DNA of 64,000 nt from Hyphomonadaceae bacterium UBA1933. Its GTDB lineage: Bacteria > Pseudomonadota > Alphaproteobacteria > Caulobacterales > Aquidulcibacteraceae. Both the position numbers and the translations under genes were made by a program. The stretch covers positions 277,098-341,097 of the forward strand of contig DDFH01000006.1 in NCBI GenBank assembly GCA_002337085.1, in the 5' to 3' direction. Positions within the stretch are counted from its first letter, which is position 1, and each line of letters begins with the position of its first letter. Positions 8,709 to 16,582 of this stretch are shown piece after piece. Under the pieces are notes generated by a model. That model searched no databases and was not told where the DNA came from. It worked only from the letters and a program-made list of their open reading frames with translations.

Positions 8709-9044
8709 TTATCTTCCAGATTTTATAGGCAAACCGCTTTGCGACCAACCCATTATACCGCCTGAAAGATTCGCAACATTTTCAATACCGGCTTTTTGCG
8801 CAATTTTTGCCGCCTGTGCTGAGCGCATACCGCTTTGGCATTGGAACACGATGGTTTTATTCGCATCGACTTTTGGAAGGCTTGCAACATTAAATGAAGA
8901 AAGTGGAATATGTTTAGAGCCAGGTATATGCGCAGCGGCGTATTCATGGTTCTCTCTTACGTCAATAAGAACAACATCACCTTGTTCTAAACCAACACTA
9001 ACCTCACGTGGCGACATATTTTTTAATGGTTTTCCAAAAAACAT
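8709..9044 (-). CDS. Single-domain rhodanese
   Basis: 111 aa. N-terminal MSPREVSVGLEQGDVVLIDVRE and active-site loop CQSGMRS with the persulfide Cys are typical of one-domain thiosulfate or polysulfide sulfurtransferases. First gene of the rhodanese-adaptor-RND operon, 57 nt before the adaptor start chosen here. Paired across the divergent promoter with a DUF2892 gene: together they correspond to the two halves of YgaP, split into separate genes. Confidence 0.92.
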   Translation of the reverse strand: MFFGKPLKNMSPREVSVGLEQGDVVLIDVRENHEYAAAHIPGSKHIPLSSFNVASLPKVDANKTIVFQCQSGMRSAQAAKIAQKAGIENVANLSGGIMGWSQSGLPIKSGR

Positions 9045-9263
9045 TGGTAATCTCTTTCAATAGGTATTAATTGTAATATTAGGATTCACTGAACCTTACA
9101 AACAAATTGTGTAAATAATTACTTGCATATATGCAAATTTGCTAATATATAGTTTATGCAATGATTAAAAGTCAAGTGGTGTGCATGATTATTAAATATA
9201 ATCTGCAGTTTCCAGCCGCCGAAAAGAGTTTGATTTTTGGCGTGACGTATAGAGGAGAGATAT
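9045..9263. promoter_or_regulatory. Divergent control region of the sulfide/RND cluster
   Basis: 219-nt AT-rich region between two divergent operons. It contains the perfect 14-bp palindrome TTGCATATATGCAA (9123-9136) and an imperfect direct repeat, TGCAATGATTAAAA (9157-9170) and TGCATGATTATTAAA (9182-9196). No regulator gene is adjacent. ArsR-type sulfide sensors (BigR/SqrR/YgaV) use AT-rich dyads of this general kind, so such a regulator encoded elsewhere is a candidate (inference). Confidence 0.55.
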
Positions 9264-9467
9264 ATGACGATTGATACAGCCGTTTTCCGTTTCGCGGGTG
9301 TTGTGGTTTTGGTTTCAGTATTGCTTGGAATGTTTGTAAGCCCACTTTTCTTTTGGTTAACCGCATTCGCTGGGGTGAATATGTTACAAGCGTCTTTTAC
9401 CGGTTTTTGTCCTGCGGCGATTGTTTTCAAAAAAATGGGCCTTAAAGAAGGAACGCATTTTAAATGA
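9264..9467 (+). CDS. DUF2892 (YgaP transmembrane-like) protein, second copy
   Basis: 67 aa with two hydrophobic helices and the family motif GFCPAAIVFKKMG. ATG is preceded by GAGGAGAG. The stop overlaps the TolC-like ATG by 4 bp (ATGA), so they are co-translated. It is the likely membrane partner of the divergent rhodanese at 8709 and differs clearly in sequence from the copy at 2350. Confidence 0.85.
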   Translation: MTIDTAVFRFAGVVVLVSVLLGMFVSPLFFWLTAFAGVNMLQASFTGFCPAAIVFKKMGLKEGTHFK

Positions 9468-10804
9468 TTCGCACGTCTATTTCTGGTCTTTTGTCATTAT
9501 TGATATTGGCGGCGGTTTCGCCGGCTGTGGCGGGTGGCGTAAGTACTGATGAAGTTTCAACTGCAACCTATCAGGCGGCAATAAAAGTAAACTCACTTGA
9601 TGAGGCGATTGCTGCCGCATTGGCCAATGAACCGCAATTACTTGCAAAGGATTCAATGGTTGGCCTTGCTGAAGCACGTTTAAATTCCGCCAAGGCAGAT
9701 GGTAAATCGCAAATCGGCATCAATGGTACATATGGCGTTTCACATGCAAAAATTGGCGTTGATGGCATGATACCATTTAAGGATTATCAGGACATATATC
9801 CTTATTCGCTTGCGATTGCGTGGGAAAGACGCCTTTATGATGGCGGTGCATCCTTGGCCAAAGTTTCCGAAGCTGATTTTAATTTGGCTGCCGAAAATGG
9901 CGAATATAAAAATGCCCGTAATCAATTGGTTGTTGATGTAGTTTCCGCTTATAGCGATGTTGCAGTTGCCTATCAGGGGTTACAATTTTCCAAGGATAAT
10001 TTAACCGCCGTTGAACGTTTTGCGCATGATGCGGGATTAATGTTCAAAACGGGTGAAATTCCGGTTTCCGAAAAAGCAGGTGCTGATGCGCGCCTTGCTC
10101 AAGCACAGGCACAATATGCCGGTGCAGAAGCACAATTATCAATGGCAAATGCCAATTTATTGCGTCTTACCAACCGTGCAATTGATAACCCAGTTTTCGT
10201 GAACAAAGCGCCACAATTACCGGCATCTGAACAACATGCCCGTGAATTTGCGCTTGAAAACCATCCGCTTCTTGCGGCAGGGCGTGCACGTGTCGAGGCG
10301 GCAAAAGCAATGGTAAAGGCCGCAAATGCCAATTATTTACCCCAAGTTTCTGCGCAGGTACGTGGCGCAACAGTGCGCGATCAATTCCTTCCCGGTTATA
10401 AGCAAGATGAGGTTGGGGCATATCTAAACTTCTCTATGCCGCTTTATACCAGTGGAAAAATATCTTCTGGCGTTTCACAGGCACGATATGGATTAGAGGC
10501 AGCGACCCGCGCGCAACAAGCAACCGAACGCGCAATATATATGGGTATATCGCAAAGCTATGCTGGGTTTTATGGGGCAGTGGCACAGGTAAAAGCGGCA
10601 AATGCCGCACTTGATGCCCGCCTAGTTGCAATGAAAAGCGTTGAGGCTGAAATGCGTGTTGGTGAACGCCCAATGGCAGATGTGCTTGATGCACAAAAGA
10701 ATCTTACTGAGGCAAAAATGGAAGTTGCCAAGGCAAATGCGGCGTTACTTGTCGCGAAATACAGAATAGTTGCCGCAATGGGCGGCGATATAATTAATCA
10801 ATAG
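9464..10804 (+). CDS. TolC-family outer-membrane efflux protein
   Basis: 446 aa with a cleavable signal peptide (SLLILAAVSPAVAGG) and two OEP repeats; long Ala/Gln-rich helices such as ADARLAQAQAQYAGAEAQLS and RVEAAKAMVKAANANYLPQV form the periplasmic tunnel, while YDGGASLAKVSEADF and YTSGKISSGVSQA are strand-turn motifs. It completes a tripartite pump with the adaptor and permease of the divergent operon. Sits between DUF2892 (4-bp overlap) and SQR (15-nt gap). Confidence 0.92.
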   Translation: MIRTSISGLLSLLILAAVSPAVAGGVSTDEVSTATYQAAIKVNSLDEAIAAALANEPQLLAKDSMVGLAEARLNSAKADGKSQIGINGTYGVSHAKIGVDGMIPFKDYQDIYPYSLAIAWERRLYDGGASLAKVSEADFNLAAENGEYKNARNQLVVDVVSAYSDVAVAYQGLQFSKDNLTAVERFAHDAGLMFKTGEIPVSEKAGADARLAQAQAQYAGAEAQLSMANANLLRLTNRAIDNPVFVNKAPQLPASEQHAREFALENHPLLAAGRARVEAAKAMVKAANANYLPQVSAQVRGATVRDQFLPGYKQDEVGAYLNFSMPLYTSGKISSGVSQARYGLEAATRAQQATERAIYMGISQSYAGFYGAVAQVKAANAALDARLVAMKSVEAEMRVGERPMADVLDAQKNLTEAKMEVAKANAALLVAKYRIVAAMGGDIINQ

Positions 10805-10819
10805 GGAAGGGAGTTAAAT

Positions 10820-12094
10820 ATGGCACATGTAGTTATTTTAGGTGCTGGTTTGGGCGGTGTTGTTGCCGCATATGAAATTAAGGATAAATTACGTTCACAG
10901 GATAAAATCACTGTAATTAACAAAGGCTCGGTTTACCACTTTGTGCCTTCAAACCCGTGGGTTGCCGTTAAATGGCGTACACGTGAAGACATTGAAATTA
11001 ACCTGCCGCCAATTTTCAAAAAACGTGGTATCGAATTTGAAGATGGCGGTGCAAAACGGGTTCACCCTGAAACCAATCAGGTTGAATTAAATGATGGTCG
11101 TATGATCGACTATGACTATCTTGTAATCGCAACTGGCCCGGAATTGGCATTTGATGAAATCGAAGGTCTTGGCCCACATGGTGGCTTTACACAATCGGTT
11201 TGCCACGTTGACCACGCAATTCCGGCATCAGATGAGTTTGAAGAATTCTGCAAAAATCCTGGCCCAGTAATTATTGGTGCGGTTCAAGGTGCGTCTTGCT
11301 ATGGCCCTGCTTATGAATTTTTGATGATTGTTGAAACCGAACTTAGAAAGCGCAAAATTCGCGATAAAGTTCCAATGACTTTTGTTACTTCAGAGCCATA
11401 TATCGGTCACCTTGGTCTTGATGGTGTAGGTGATACCAAAGGTTTGCTTGAAAGCGCAATGCGTGAACGCCACATTAAATGGGAAACCAATGCCAAGGTT
11501 CAAAAGGTTGAAAAAGGCAAAATGACCGTCGAAGTCGTTAATGATGATGGTACAACAAAAGCGGTAAAAGAATTGCCATTTGGTTTCTCTATGATGCTTC
11601 CGGCGTTCCGTGGGGTTGAGGCGGTTCGTGGTATTGAAAAACTTACTAATCCGCGTGGTTTTATCATTGTTGATAAAAACCAACGCAACCCAACCTATCA
11701 AAATATTTTTGCAATCGGCGTTTGCGTGGCAATTGCCCCACAAGCACCAACTCCGGTTCCATGCGGCGTTCCTAAAACTGGCTTCATGATTGAATCTATG
11801 GTCACTGCAACTGCCCAAAATATTGGTGAGCTTTTACGCGGTGGTGTTGCCGATGCCGAAGGTACATGGAATGCAGTTTGCCTTGCCGACTTTGGTGATG
11901 GAGGTGTTGCTTTTATTGCCCAACCGCAAATCCCACCGCGCAACCGTAACTGGTCAAGCTCTGGTAAATGGGTTCATATGGCAAAAATCGGCTTTGAAAA
12001 ATATTTCATGAGCAAAATGAGATCTGGTGAATCTGAGCCATTCTATGAAAAAATGGTTATGGATATTTTCGGGATTAATAAATTAAAAGATTAA
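10820..12094 (+). CDS. sqr: Sulfide:quinone oxidoreductase, type I-like
   Basis: 424-aa flavoprotein. The FAD-binding GxGxxG is at the N-terminus (VVILGAGLGGVVAAYE). Cysteines at 128 (QSVCHVDH), 160 (GASCYGPAYE) and 354 (NAVCLADFG) match the three catalytic cysteines of type I SQR (127/159/353 in Rhodobacter capsulatus). Oxidises sulfide to polysulfide and passes electrons to quinone at the membrane; the C-terminal amphipathic part (KIGFEKYFMSKMRSG) fits membrane attachment. The start has Shine-Dalgarno GGAAGGGAG. Last gene of DUF2892-tolC-sqr. Product sulfane sulfur could feed the rhodanese. Flavocytochrome c sulfide dehydrogenase is less likely because no cytochrome partner is nearby. Confidence 0.9.
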   Translation: MAHVVILGAGLGGVVAAYEIKDKLRSQDKITVINKGSVYHFVPSNPWVAVKWRTREDIEINLPPIFKKRGIEFEDGGAKRVHPETNQVELNDGRMIDYDYLVIATGPELAFDEIEGLGPHGGFTQSVCHVDHAIPASDEFEEFCKNPGPVIIGAVQGASCYGPAYEFLMIVETELRKRKIRDKVPMTFVTSEPYIGHLGLDGVGDTKGLLESAMRERHIKWETNAKVQKVEKGKMTVEVVNDDGTTKAVKELPFGFSMMLPAFRGVEAVRGIEKLTNPRGFIIVDKNQRNPTYQNIFAIGVCVAIAPQAPTPVPCGVPKTGFMIESMVTATAQNIGELLRGGVADAEGTWNAVCLADFGDGGVAFIAQPQIPPRNRNWSSSGKWVHMAKIGFEKYFMSKMRSGESEPFYEKMVMDIFGINKLKD

Positions 12095-12123
12095 TCTTTG
12101 GATTTACCAAGTTTTAGATAATA

Positions 12124-12160
12124 AAAAGGCCTTTGTGATATTTCGACAAGGGCCTTTTTT
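12124..12160 (+). terminator. Intrinsic terminator after sqr
   Basis: AAAAGGCCTTTGT pairs with ACAAGGGCCTTTT (one G-U), followed by T6. It can serve sqr and, in reverse, the convergent DUF465 gene. Confidence 0.85.
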
Positions 12161-12169
12161 ATAAATAAA

Positions 12170-12400
12170 TTACGCAATAATGTCGGGGCGTAATTGATCT
12201 TCAAAAAATTTGATTTGATCTTTTAGTTGCAGTTTGCGGCGTTTAAGGCGGCCTAAAGAAATTTGGTCATTGGGGGAGGTTTGTGATAATGCCTCGATGG
12301 CTGCATCAAGTGCGCGATGCTCTTCACGCAGTTCAAATAATTTTGTTCTGATTTCTAAATCCGCAACTTCTTCAGCAGGCGGGTGATAATCATTATCCAT
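12170..12400 (-). CDS. DUF465 (YdcH-like) small coiled-coil protein
   Basis: 76 aa, highly charged and helical. The EHRALDAAIEAL and GRLKRRKLQLKDQI heptads with the KRRKLxLKDxI signature define DUF465, common in alphaproteobacteria and usually upstream of or near housekeeping genes. Function unknown. Confidence 0.85.
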   Translation of the reverse strand: MDNDYHPPAEEVADLEIRTKLFELREEHRALDAAIEALSQTSPNDQISLGRLKRRKLQLKDQIKFFEDQLRPDIIA

Positions 12401-12468
12401 CTTTTAATCCATGACCCTTTTAAAATTATTATAATTCAAATTATGTTTTTTTCATTAATTTTGTTGTT

Positions 12469-13029
12469 TTAATCTTTGTACCTGCGCAAGGCCTCTATAT
12501 TGATATCAAATAAATCAAGCACACGGGCAACCGATTGGGTAACCATATCATCAATATCTTTGAGGTTGGAATAAAAATGGGGAACTGGCGGGTTAATTAT
12601 CGCCCCCATTTGGGTAAGGTGTGTCATGGTCGTTAAATGCCCATAATGCAGCGGGGTTTCGCGCACCATTAGCACGAGTTTGCGCCGCTCTTTAAGGCAG
12701 ACATCGGCGGCACGGCTCATAAGGCTGGTGGTAACGCCAGTTGCAATTTCACCCATAGTTTTTACCGAACAAGGCGCAATTATCATGCCCATAGTTTTAA
12801 ATGAACCAGAGGCAATCGATGCCCCAATATCCGAAACCTTGTGTGTTACATCGGCAAGTGCGGCAATATCCTTAGAGCTACCGATATTTTCACTTTGCAT
12901 GGTTAATTCGGCGGCCTTGGAAACCACAAGATGGGTCTCAATGTCGGTATTTTTTAAAAGTTCAAGCGCGCGTTTGCCATAAATAGCACCCGATGCCCCA
13001 CTTATACCGATAATAATTCTTTTTTTCAT
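12469..13029 (-). CDS. ubiX: Flavin prenyltransferase UbiX
   Basis: 186 aa, the usual length. N-terminal IIIGISGASGAIYGKRAL binds FMN, and MRETPLHYGHLTTM is the conserved active-site segment. Makes prenylated FMN for UbiD decarboxylase in ubiquinone biosynthesis. ubiD is not in the window. 63 nt after the ahpF stop on the same strand; a separate transcript is possible. Confidence 0.92.
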   Translation of the reverse strand: MKKRIIIGISGASGAIYGKRALELLKNTDIETHLVVSKAAELTMQSENIGSSKDIAALADVTHKVSDIGASIASGSFKTMGMIIAPCSVKTMGEIATGVTTSLMSRAADVCLKERRKLVLMVRETPLHYGHLTTMTHLTQMGAIINPPVPHFYSNLKDIDDMVTQSVARVLDLFDINIEALRRYKD

Positions 13030-13092
13030 GAGCGTTATTTAGCATTATGAAAAGAATTGGGGAAGTGGCTTATCATCACTTCCCCATTAAAC

Positions 13093-14631
13093 CTAGTTTC
13101 TAATCAAATAATCAAACGCGCCTAATGATGCGGTTGCACCCGAACCCATGGCAATGATGATTTGTTTATAGGCCGAATTTGTGCAATCGCCGGCGGCAAA
13201 AATACCCGCAACATTGGTTGCCCCATGCCTATCAACCACAATTTCACCAAATTTGGTTTTTTCCACCAAATCACCAAGAAATTCAGTATTTGGAACAAGC
13301 CCAATTTGCACGAACACACCTTGTAATTCGATATGTTGCTCCGAATTTGTGTCGCGTTCAATATAGGTCAACCCATTTACAACATCTGTACCATGGATTT
13401 CTTTGGTCGCCACATTTTTAAGAACGGTTACGTTTTTCAATGAGTACAGGCGTTCTTGCAAAACCGCATCCGCCTTTAATTCCGGTAAGAATTCAAGCAC
13501 GGTTACATGACCAACAATACCCGCCAAATCAATTGCCGCCTCAATGCCGGAATTCCCACCACCAATAACCGCAACATGTTTGCCTTTGAATAATGGGCCA
13601 TCACAATGCGGGCAATAGGCAACACCTTTGTTCTTGAACTCTTTTTCACCGGGAACATTGATATTGCGCCAGCGTGCGCCCGTTGAAACGATAAGGGTTT
13701 TTGATTTTAATTTTGCGCCGTTTTCCAACGCAACTTCAATTAAATCACCCTTGGCAACACTAACCGCTTTTTGCAAATTCATAACATCGACATCGTAGTC
13801 TTTGACGTGTTCTTCAAGACCCGCCACAAGTTTTGGGCCTTCGGTTTTTTTGACGGAAATGAAATTTTCAATCCCCAAAGTGTCCATAACCTGTCCGCCA
13901 AAGCGTTCGGCAACCAAGCCAGTTCTAATACCTTTACGTGCCGCATAAATTGCCGCCGCCGCACCCGCAGGGCCGCCACCCAAAACCAAAACGTCAAAGG
14001 CATCTTTGGAGTTTAAATGTGCGGCTTCGCGTGCTGCCGCACCCGTATCAACTTTTGAAATGATTTCTTCAATCGTCATGCGACCTGCGCCAAATTCCTT
14101 GCCGTTAAGGAAAATTGTTGGAACTGCCATAATTTGTTTGGCATCAATTTCGGATTTAAATGCGCCACCTTCAATCATCACATGGCTGATACGCGGGTTT
14201 AAAACCGACATTGTGTTCAATGCTTGCACGACATCTGGACAATTATGACAGGTCAAAGAAACATAGGTTTCAAAATGGAAGTCACCTTGAATATTGCGAA
14301 TATTATCTATTGCTTCGGCGCTTATTTTTGGCGCTCTCCCTGATACTTGCAATAATGCCAATACTAATGAGGTGAATTCATGCCCCAATGGTACGCCTGC
14401 AAAAGTAACACGGGCTTCTTCGCCTTTTTTGGCGATTGTAAAGCTTGGGGTGCGTTCCAAAGTTTTGCGCTCAACGGAAACTTTTGGTGAAATTTGCGCA
14501 AGCTCTTGCACTAAATCCACCATTTGTTTTGATGTTTCATCATCGCCAACACTAAGGTTAATGATAATGTCATTTTCCATTAGGGTCATATATTGGCTTA
14601 ATTGTGCGCGTGTGTCTGCGTCTAATGCCAT
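13093..14631 (-). CDS. ahpF: Alkyl hydroperoxide reductase subunit F
   Basis: 512 aa. The N-terminal tandem thioredoxin fold carries C128-H-N-C131; the FAD domain starts at VLVLGGGPAGAAAAIYA, and the NADH-linked redox centre is C340-P-H-C343. Reduces AhpC using NADH. Strong Shine-Dalgarno CGGAGGAAT before the ATG. Downstream of ahpC on the same strand with a 193-nt gap that contains a large inverted repeat, so ahpF may be partly uncoupled from ahpC. Confidence 0.95.
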   Translation of the reverse strand: MALDADTRAQLSQYMTLMENDIIINLSVGDDETSKQMVDLVQELAQISPKVSVERKTLERTPSFTIAKKGEEARVTFAGVPLGHEFTSLVLALLQVSGRAPKISAEAIDNIRNIQGDFHFETYVSLTCHNCPDVVQALNTMSVLNPRISHVMIEGGAFKSEIDAKQIMAVPTIFLNGKEFGAGRMTIEEIISKVDTGAAAREAAHLNSKDAFDVLVLGGGPAGAAAAIYAARKGIRTGLVAERFGGQVMDTLGIENFISVKKTEGPKLVAGLEEHVKDYDVDVMNLQKAVSVAKGDLIEVALENGAKLKSKTLIVSTGARWRNINVPGEKEFKNKGVAYCPHCDGPLFKGKHVAVIGGGNSGIEAAIDLAGIVGHVTVLEFLPELKADAVLQERLYSLKNVTVLKNVATKEIHGTDVVNGLTYIERDTNSEQHIELQGVFVQIGLVPNTEFLGDLVEKTKFGEIVVDRHGATNVAGIFAAGDCTNSAYKQIIIAMGSGATASLGAFDYLIRN

Positions 14632-14734
14632 GGTAATTCCTCCGATAAGGTAATAAAAATCCGAAAGCGCACAGCAGCCTTTGCGCCTTGGGGTATTTAT
14701 TAGGTTTTATGATGATTCTTGCGTGAAAAGGATG

Positions 14735-14783
14735 TGACGAAGTGGCGGGGGTTATTGGGGGGCAGGTGCCCACCACTTCGTCA
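14735..14783. repeat. Palindromic intergenic element between ahpC and ahpF
   Basis: TGACGAAGTGG (14735-14745) and CCACTTCGTCA (14773-14783) form a perfect 11-bp stem; nested inside is GGGCA-GG-TGCCC. No clean U-tract follows on the ahpC-ahpF strand, so it looks more like a repetitive or processing element than a plain terminator. It could attenuate ahpF relative to ahpC. Confidence 0.7.
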
Positions 14784-14824
14784 TCTAGTGTTACCCGAAA
14801 AATACGGGTTTTATTTTGAAAAGA

Positions 14825-15430
14825 TTAGATTTTGCCAACCAAATCAAGGCTTGGTTTAAGGGTTTCAGAACCTTCTTGCCATTTTGCAGGGCAAACTTCA
14901 CCAGGGTGAGAAGCAACATATTGTGCCGCTTTTACTTTACGAAGAAGTTCTTTTGCATCACGGCCAATACCGCCAGCATTGATTTCGATGATTTGGATTT
15001 TGCCATCTGGATCGATTACAAAAGTACCACGTTCTGCAAGGCCAGCTTCTTCAATCATAACACCAAAATTACGGGTAATTGTTCCGGTTGGGTCGCCAAT
15101 CATTGGATATTTGATTTTGCCAATTGCCGCAGAAGTATCGGCCCATGCTTTGTGTGTGAAATGGGTATCGGTAGAAACAGAATAGATTTCCACGCCCAAT
15201 TTTTGGAATTCAGCATATTCATCAGCCAAATCTTCAAGCTCGGTTGGGCAAACAAAAGTGAAGTCAGCAGGGTAGAAGAACACAACAGACCATTTGCCTT
15301 TAAGGTCGGCATCGGTAACTTCAAAAAAATCTTTGCCGGCTTGGAAAGCGTTTGCTTTAAACGGTTCAACTTCTGAACCGATAAGTGACATTGGTGTATA
15401 AACTACATCGCCAAAATTATTGAATGACAT
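14825..15430 (-). CDS. ahpC: Peroxiredoxin AhpC
   Basis: 201 aa 2-Cys peroxiredoxin: peroxidatic Cys61 in TFVCPTELEDLAD, resolving Cys180 in GEVCPAKW. Reduces H2O2 and organic peroxides with electrons from AhpF. The ATG at 15430 has Shine-Dalgarno AAGGAAAC and gives a 13-residue N-terminal extension (MSFNNFGDVVYTP) relative to E. coli AhpC; the internal Met14 (MSLIGSEVEPFKA) matches the E. coli start exactly but has no ribosome site. Divergent from oxyR. Confidence 0.95.
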   Translation of the reverse strand: MSFNNFGDVVYTPMSLIGSEVEPFKANAFQAGKDFFEVTDADLKGKWSVVFFYPADFTFVCPTELEDLADEYAEFQKLGVEIYSVSTDTHFTHKAWADTSAAIGKIKYPMIGDPTGTITRNFGVMIEEAGLAERGTFVIDPDGKIQIIEINAGGIGRDAKELLRKVKAAQYVASHPGEVCPAKWQEGSETLKPSLDLVGKI

Positions 15431-15566
15431 CTTGTTTCCTTTTCTTTGTTAAAAACATTTTCATCGACCTATGTCATTAGCCCGTGTCAGGCTTATGACT
15501 GCGACGACAAAAAAACTTCTAAAGACTAAATACATAAATGTCTAATCAATTGTTTTTGACTTTTGT

Positions 15567-15581
15567 ATAGATTTTACCTAT
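15567..15581. promoter_or_regulatory. OxyR binding half-motif in the ahpC-oxyR gap
   Basis: ATAGATTTTACCTAT fits the OxyR motif ATAGnTnnnAnCTAT at every fixed position. It lies 24 nt before the oxyR ATG, a position suited to autoregulation. The second half-site expected 7 nt away on either side is only weakly matched. Confidence 0.7.
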
Positions 15582-15605
15582 AATAGCCTGTATAAAGAGG
15601 TTCTC

Positions 15606-16496
15606 ATGCAATTACCATCAATGCGCCAATTACAATTTCTTGTTGCCCTTGCCGATAAGGGCAGTTTTGTTGCCGCCGCCGATTCGGTCTTTGTGACCCA
15701 GCCATCATTATCCGCTGGCCTAAAAGAACTTGAATATATTCTTGGTACGCAATTGGTGGAACGCGGTCGCAAGGGGGGTGAATTTACACCGGCGGGTAAA
15801 GAGGCTGTGGCACGTGCGCGGGTCATTCTATCCGAAGCCATAAATTTAAAAGAACAAGTGCGTGCCGCATCAGAACCCTTAACCGGTTCATTTCGCCTTG
15901 GTATTATTCCGACCATAGCACCATTTTTACCGCCAGACGCCGTGCCGTTGGTAAAGAAAAAATATCCAAGCCTGAAATTATATTTACGCGAGGAACAAAC
16001 CGCACGTGTTATTGATGGCATAAAAAACCATGAATTAGATGCAGGGCTTATTGCCCTTCCATATGAGGCATCGGGTATTGAGTCCGAAGTTTTATTTGAT
16101 GATGAGTTTCTTTTCATTTGTCCAAAGGGTCATGAATTATCCTATAAAAGAAACCTTACCCCCGCCGATATTGATTTGAACGAATTGCTATTGCTTGAAG
16201 ATGGGCATTGTTTACGCGACCATGCCCTAAGTGTTTGTGGTTCAAGCGGCACTGGTGCAGAGGAGGTTCGTGCAACCTCACTATTTACCATGACGCAAAT
16301 GGTGGCGGGCGGCCTTGGGGTTTCATTAATTCCAAAGCTTGCCATTGATGCGGGCCTTCCGCTTGATGGCGTGACAATCCGTGAATTTAATCCACCAATT
16401 TCCGGTCGCCAAATCGGCCTTGTTTGGCGAAAAGGCTCAAGCAGGACAAAAGAGGCACGCATTTTGGCGGGAATTTTATGCCCAAAACCAGATTAA
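15606..16496 (+). CDS. oxyR: Peroxide-sensing regulator OxyR (LysR family)
   Basis: 296 aa. N-terminal HTH (MRQLQFLVALADKGSFVAAA) and effector domain. The redox pair Cys202 and Cys211 lies in EDGHCLRDHALSVC, nearly identical to the E. coli Cys199-Cys208 region, which separates OxyR from other LysR proteins. Start preceded by AAGAGG. Divergent from ahpC, whose expression it should activate upon peroxide; an OxyR half-motif is in the shared gap. Confidence 0.95.
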   Translation: MQLPSMRQLQFLVALADKGSFVAAADSVFVTQPSLSAGLKELEYILGTQLVERGRKGGEFTPAGKEAVARARVILSEAINLKEQVRAASEPLTGSFRLGIIPTIAPFLPPDAVPLVKKKYPSLKLYLREEQTARVIDGIKNHELDAGLIALPYEASGIESEVLFDDEFLFICPKGHELSYKRNLTPADIDLNELLLLEDGHCLRDHALSVCGSSGTGAEEVRATSLFTMTQMVAGGLGVSLIPKLAIDAGLPLDGVTIREFNPPISGRQIGLVWRKGSSRTKEARILAGILCPKPD

Positions 16497-16516
16497 TTTA
16501 GAATATTTGCCAATTA

Positions 16517-16579
16517 TGTCATCCCGCACTTGTTGCGGGATCTAATTCAGCAAGACCTCGCAATAAATGCGGGGTGACA
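16517..16579. repeat. Palindromic repeat between convergent oxyR and rlmN
   Basis: Outer arms TGTCATCCCGCA (16517-16528) and TGCGGGGTGACA (16568-16579) pair with one mismatch; an inner CCCGCA / TGCGGG hairpin is nested in the left half. The TGTCATCCCGC...GCGGGAT pattern resembles intergenic palindromes that recur in many alphaproteobacterial genomes. It lies at the 3' ends of two convergent genes. Confidence 0.7.
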
Positions 16580-16582
16580 GTT

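Noticed and set aside
9119..9430. 103-codon minus-strand frame across the divergent promoter and DUF2892
   Set aside because: Overlaps a DUF2892 gene with translational coupling to tolC; composition of the frame is not protein-like.
11390..11818. 142-codon minus-strand frame inside sqr
   Set aside because: Lies wholly within the SQR coding region, whose catalytic cysteines and FAD motif are clear.
14816..15376. 186-codon plus-strand frame antisense to ahpC
   Set aside because: It is the mirror of a highly conserved peroxiredoxin and its translation has no family features.
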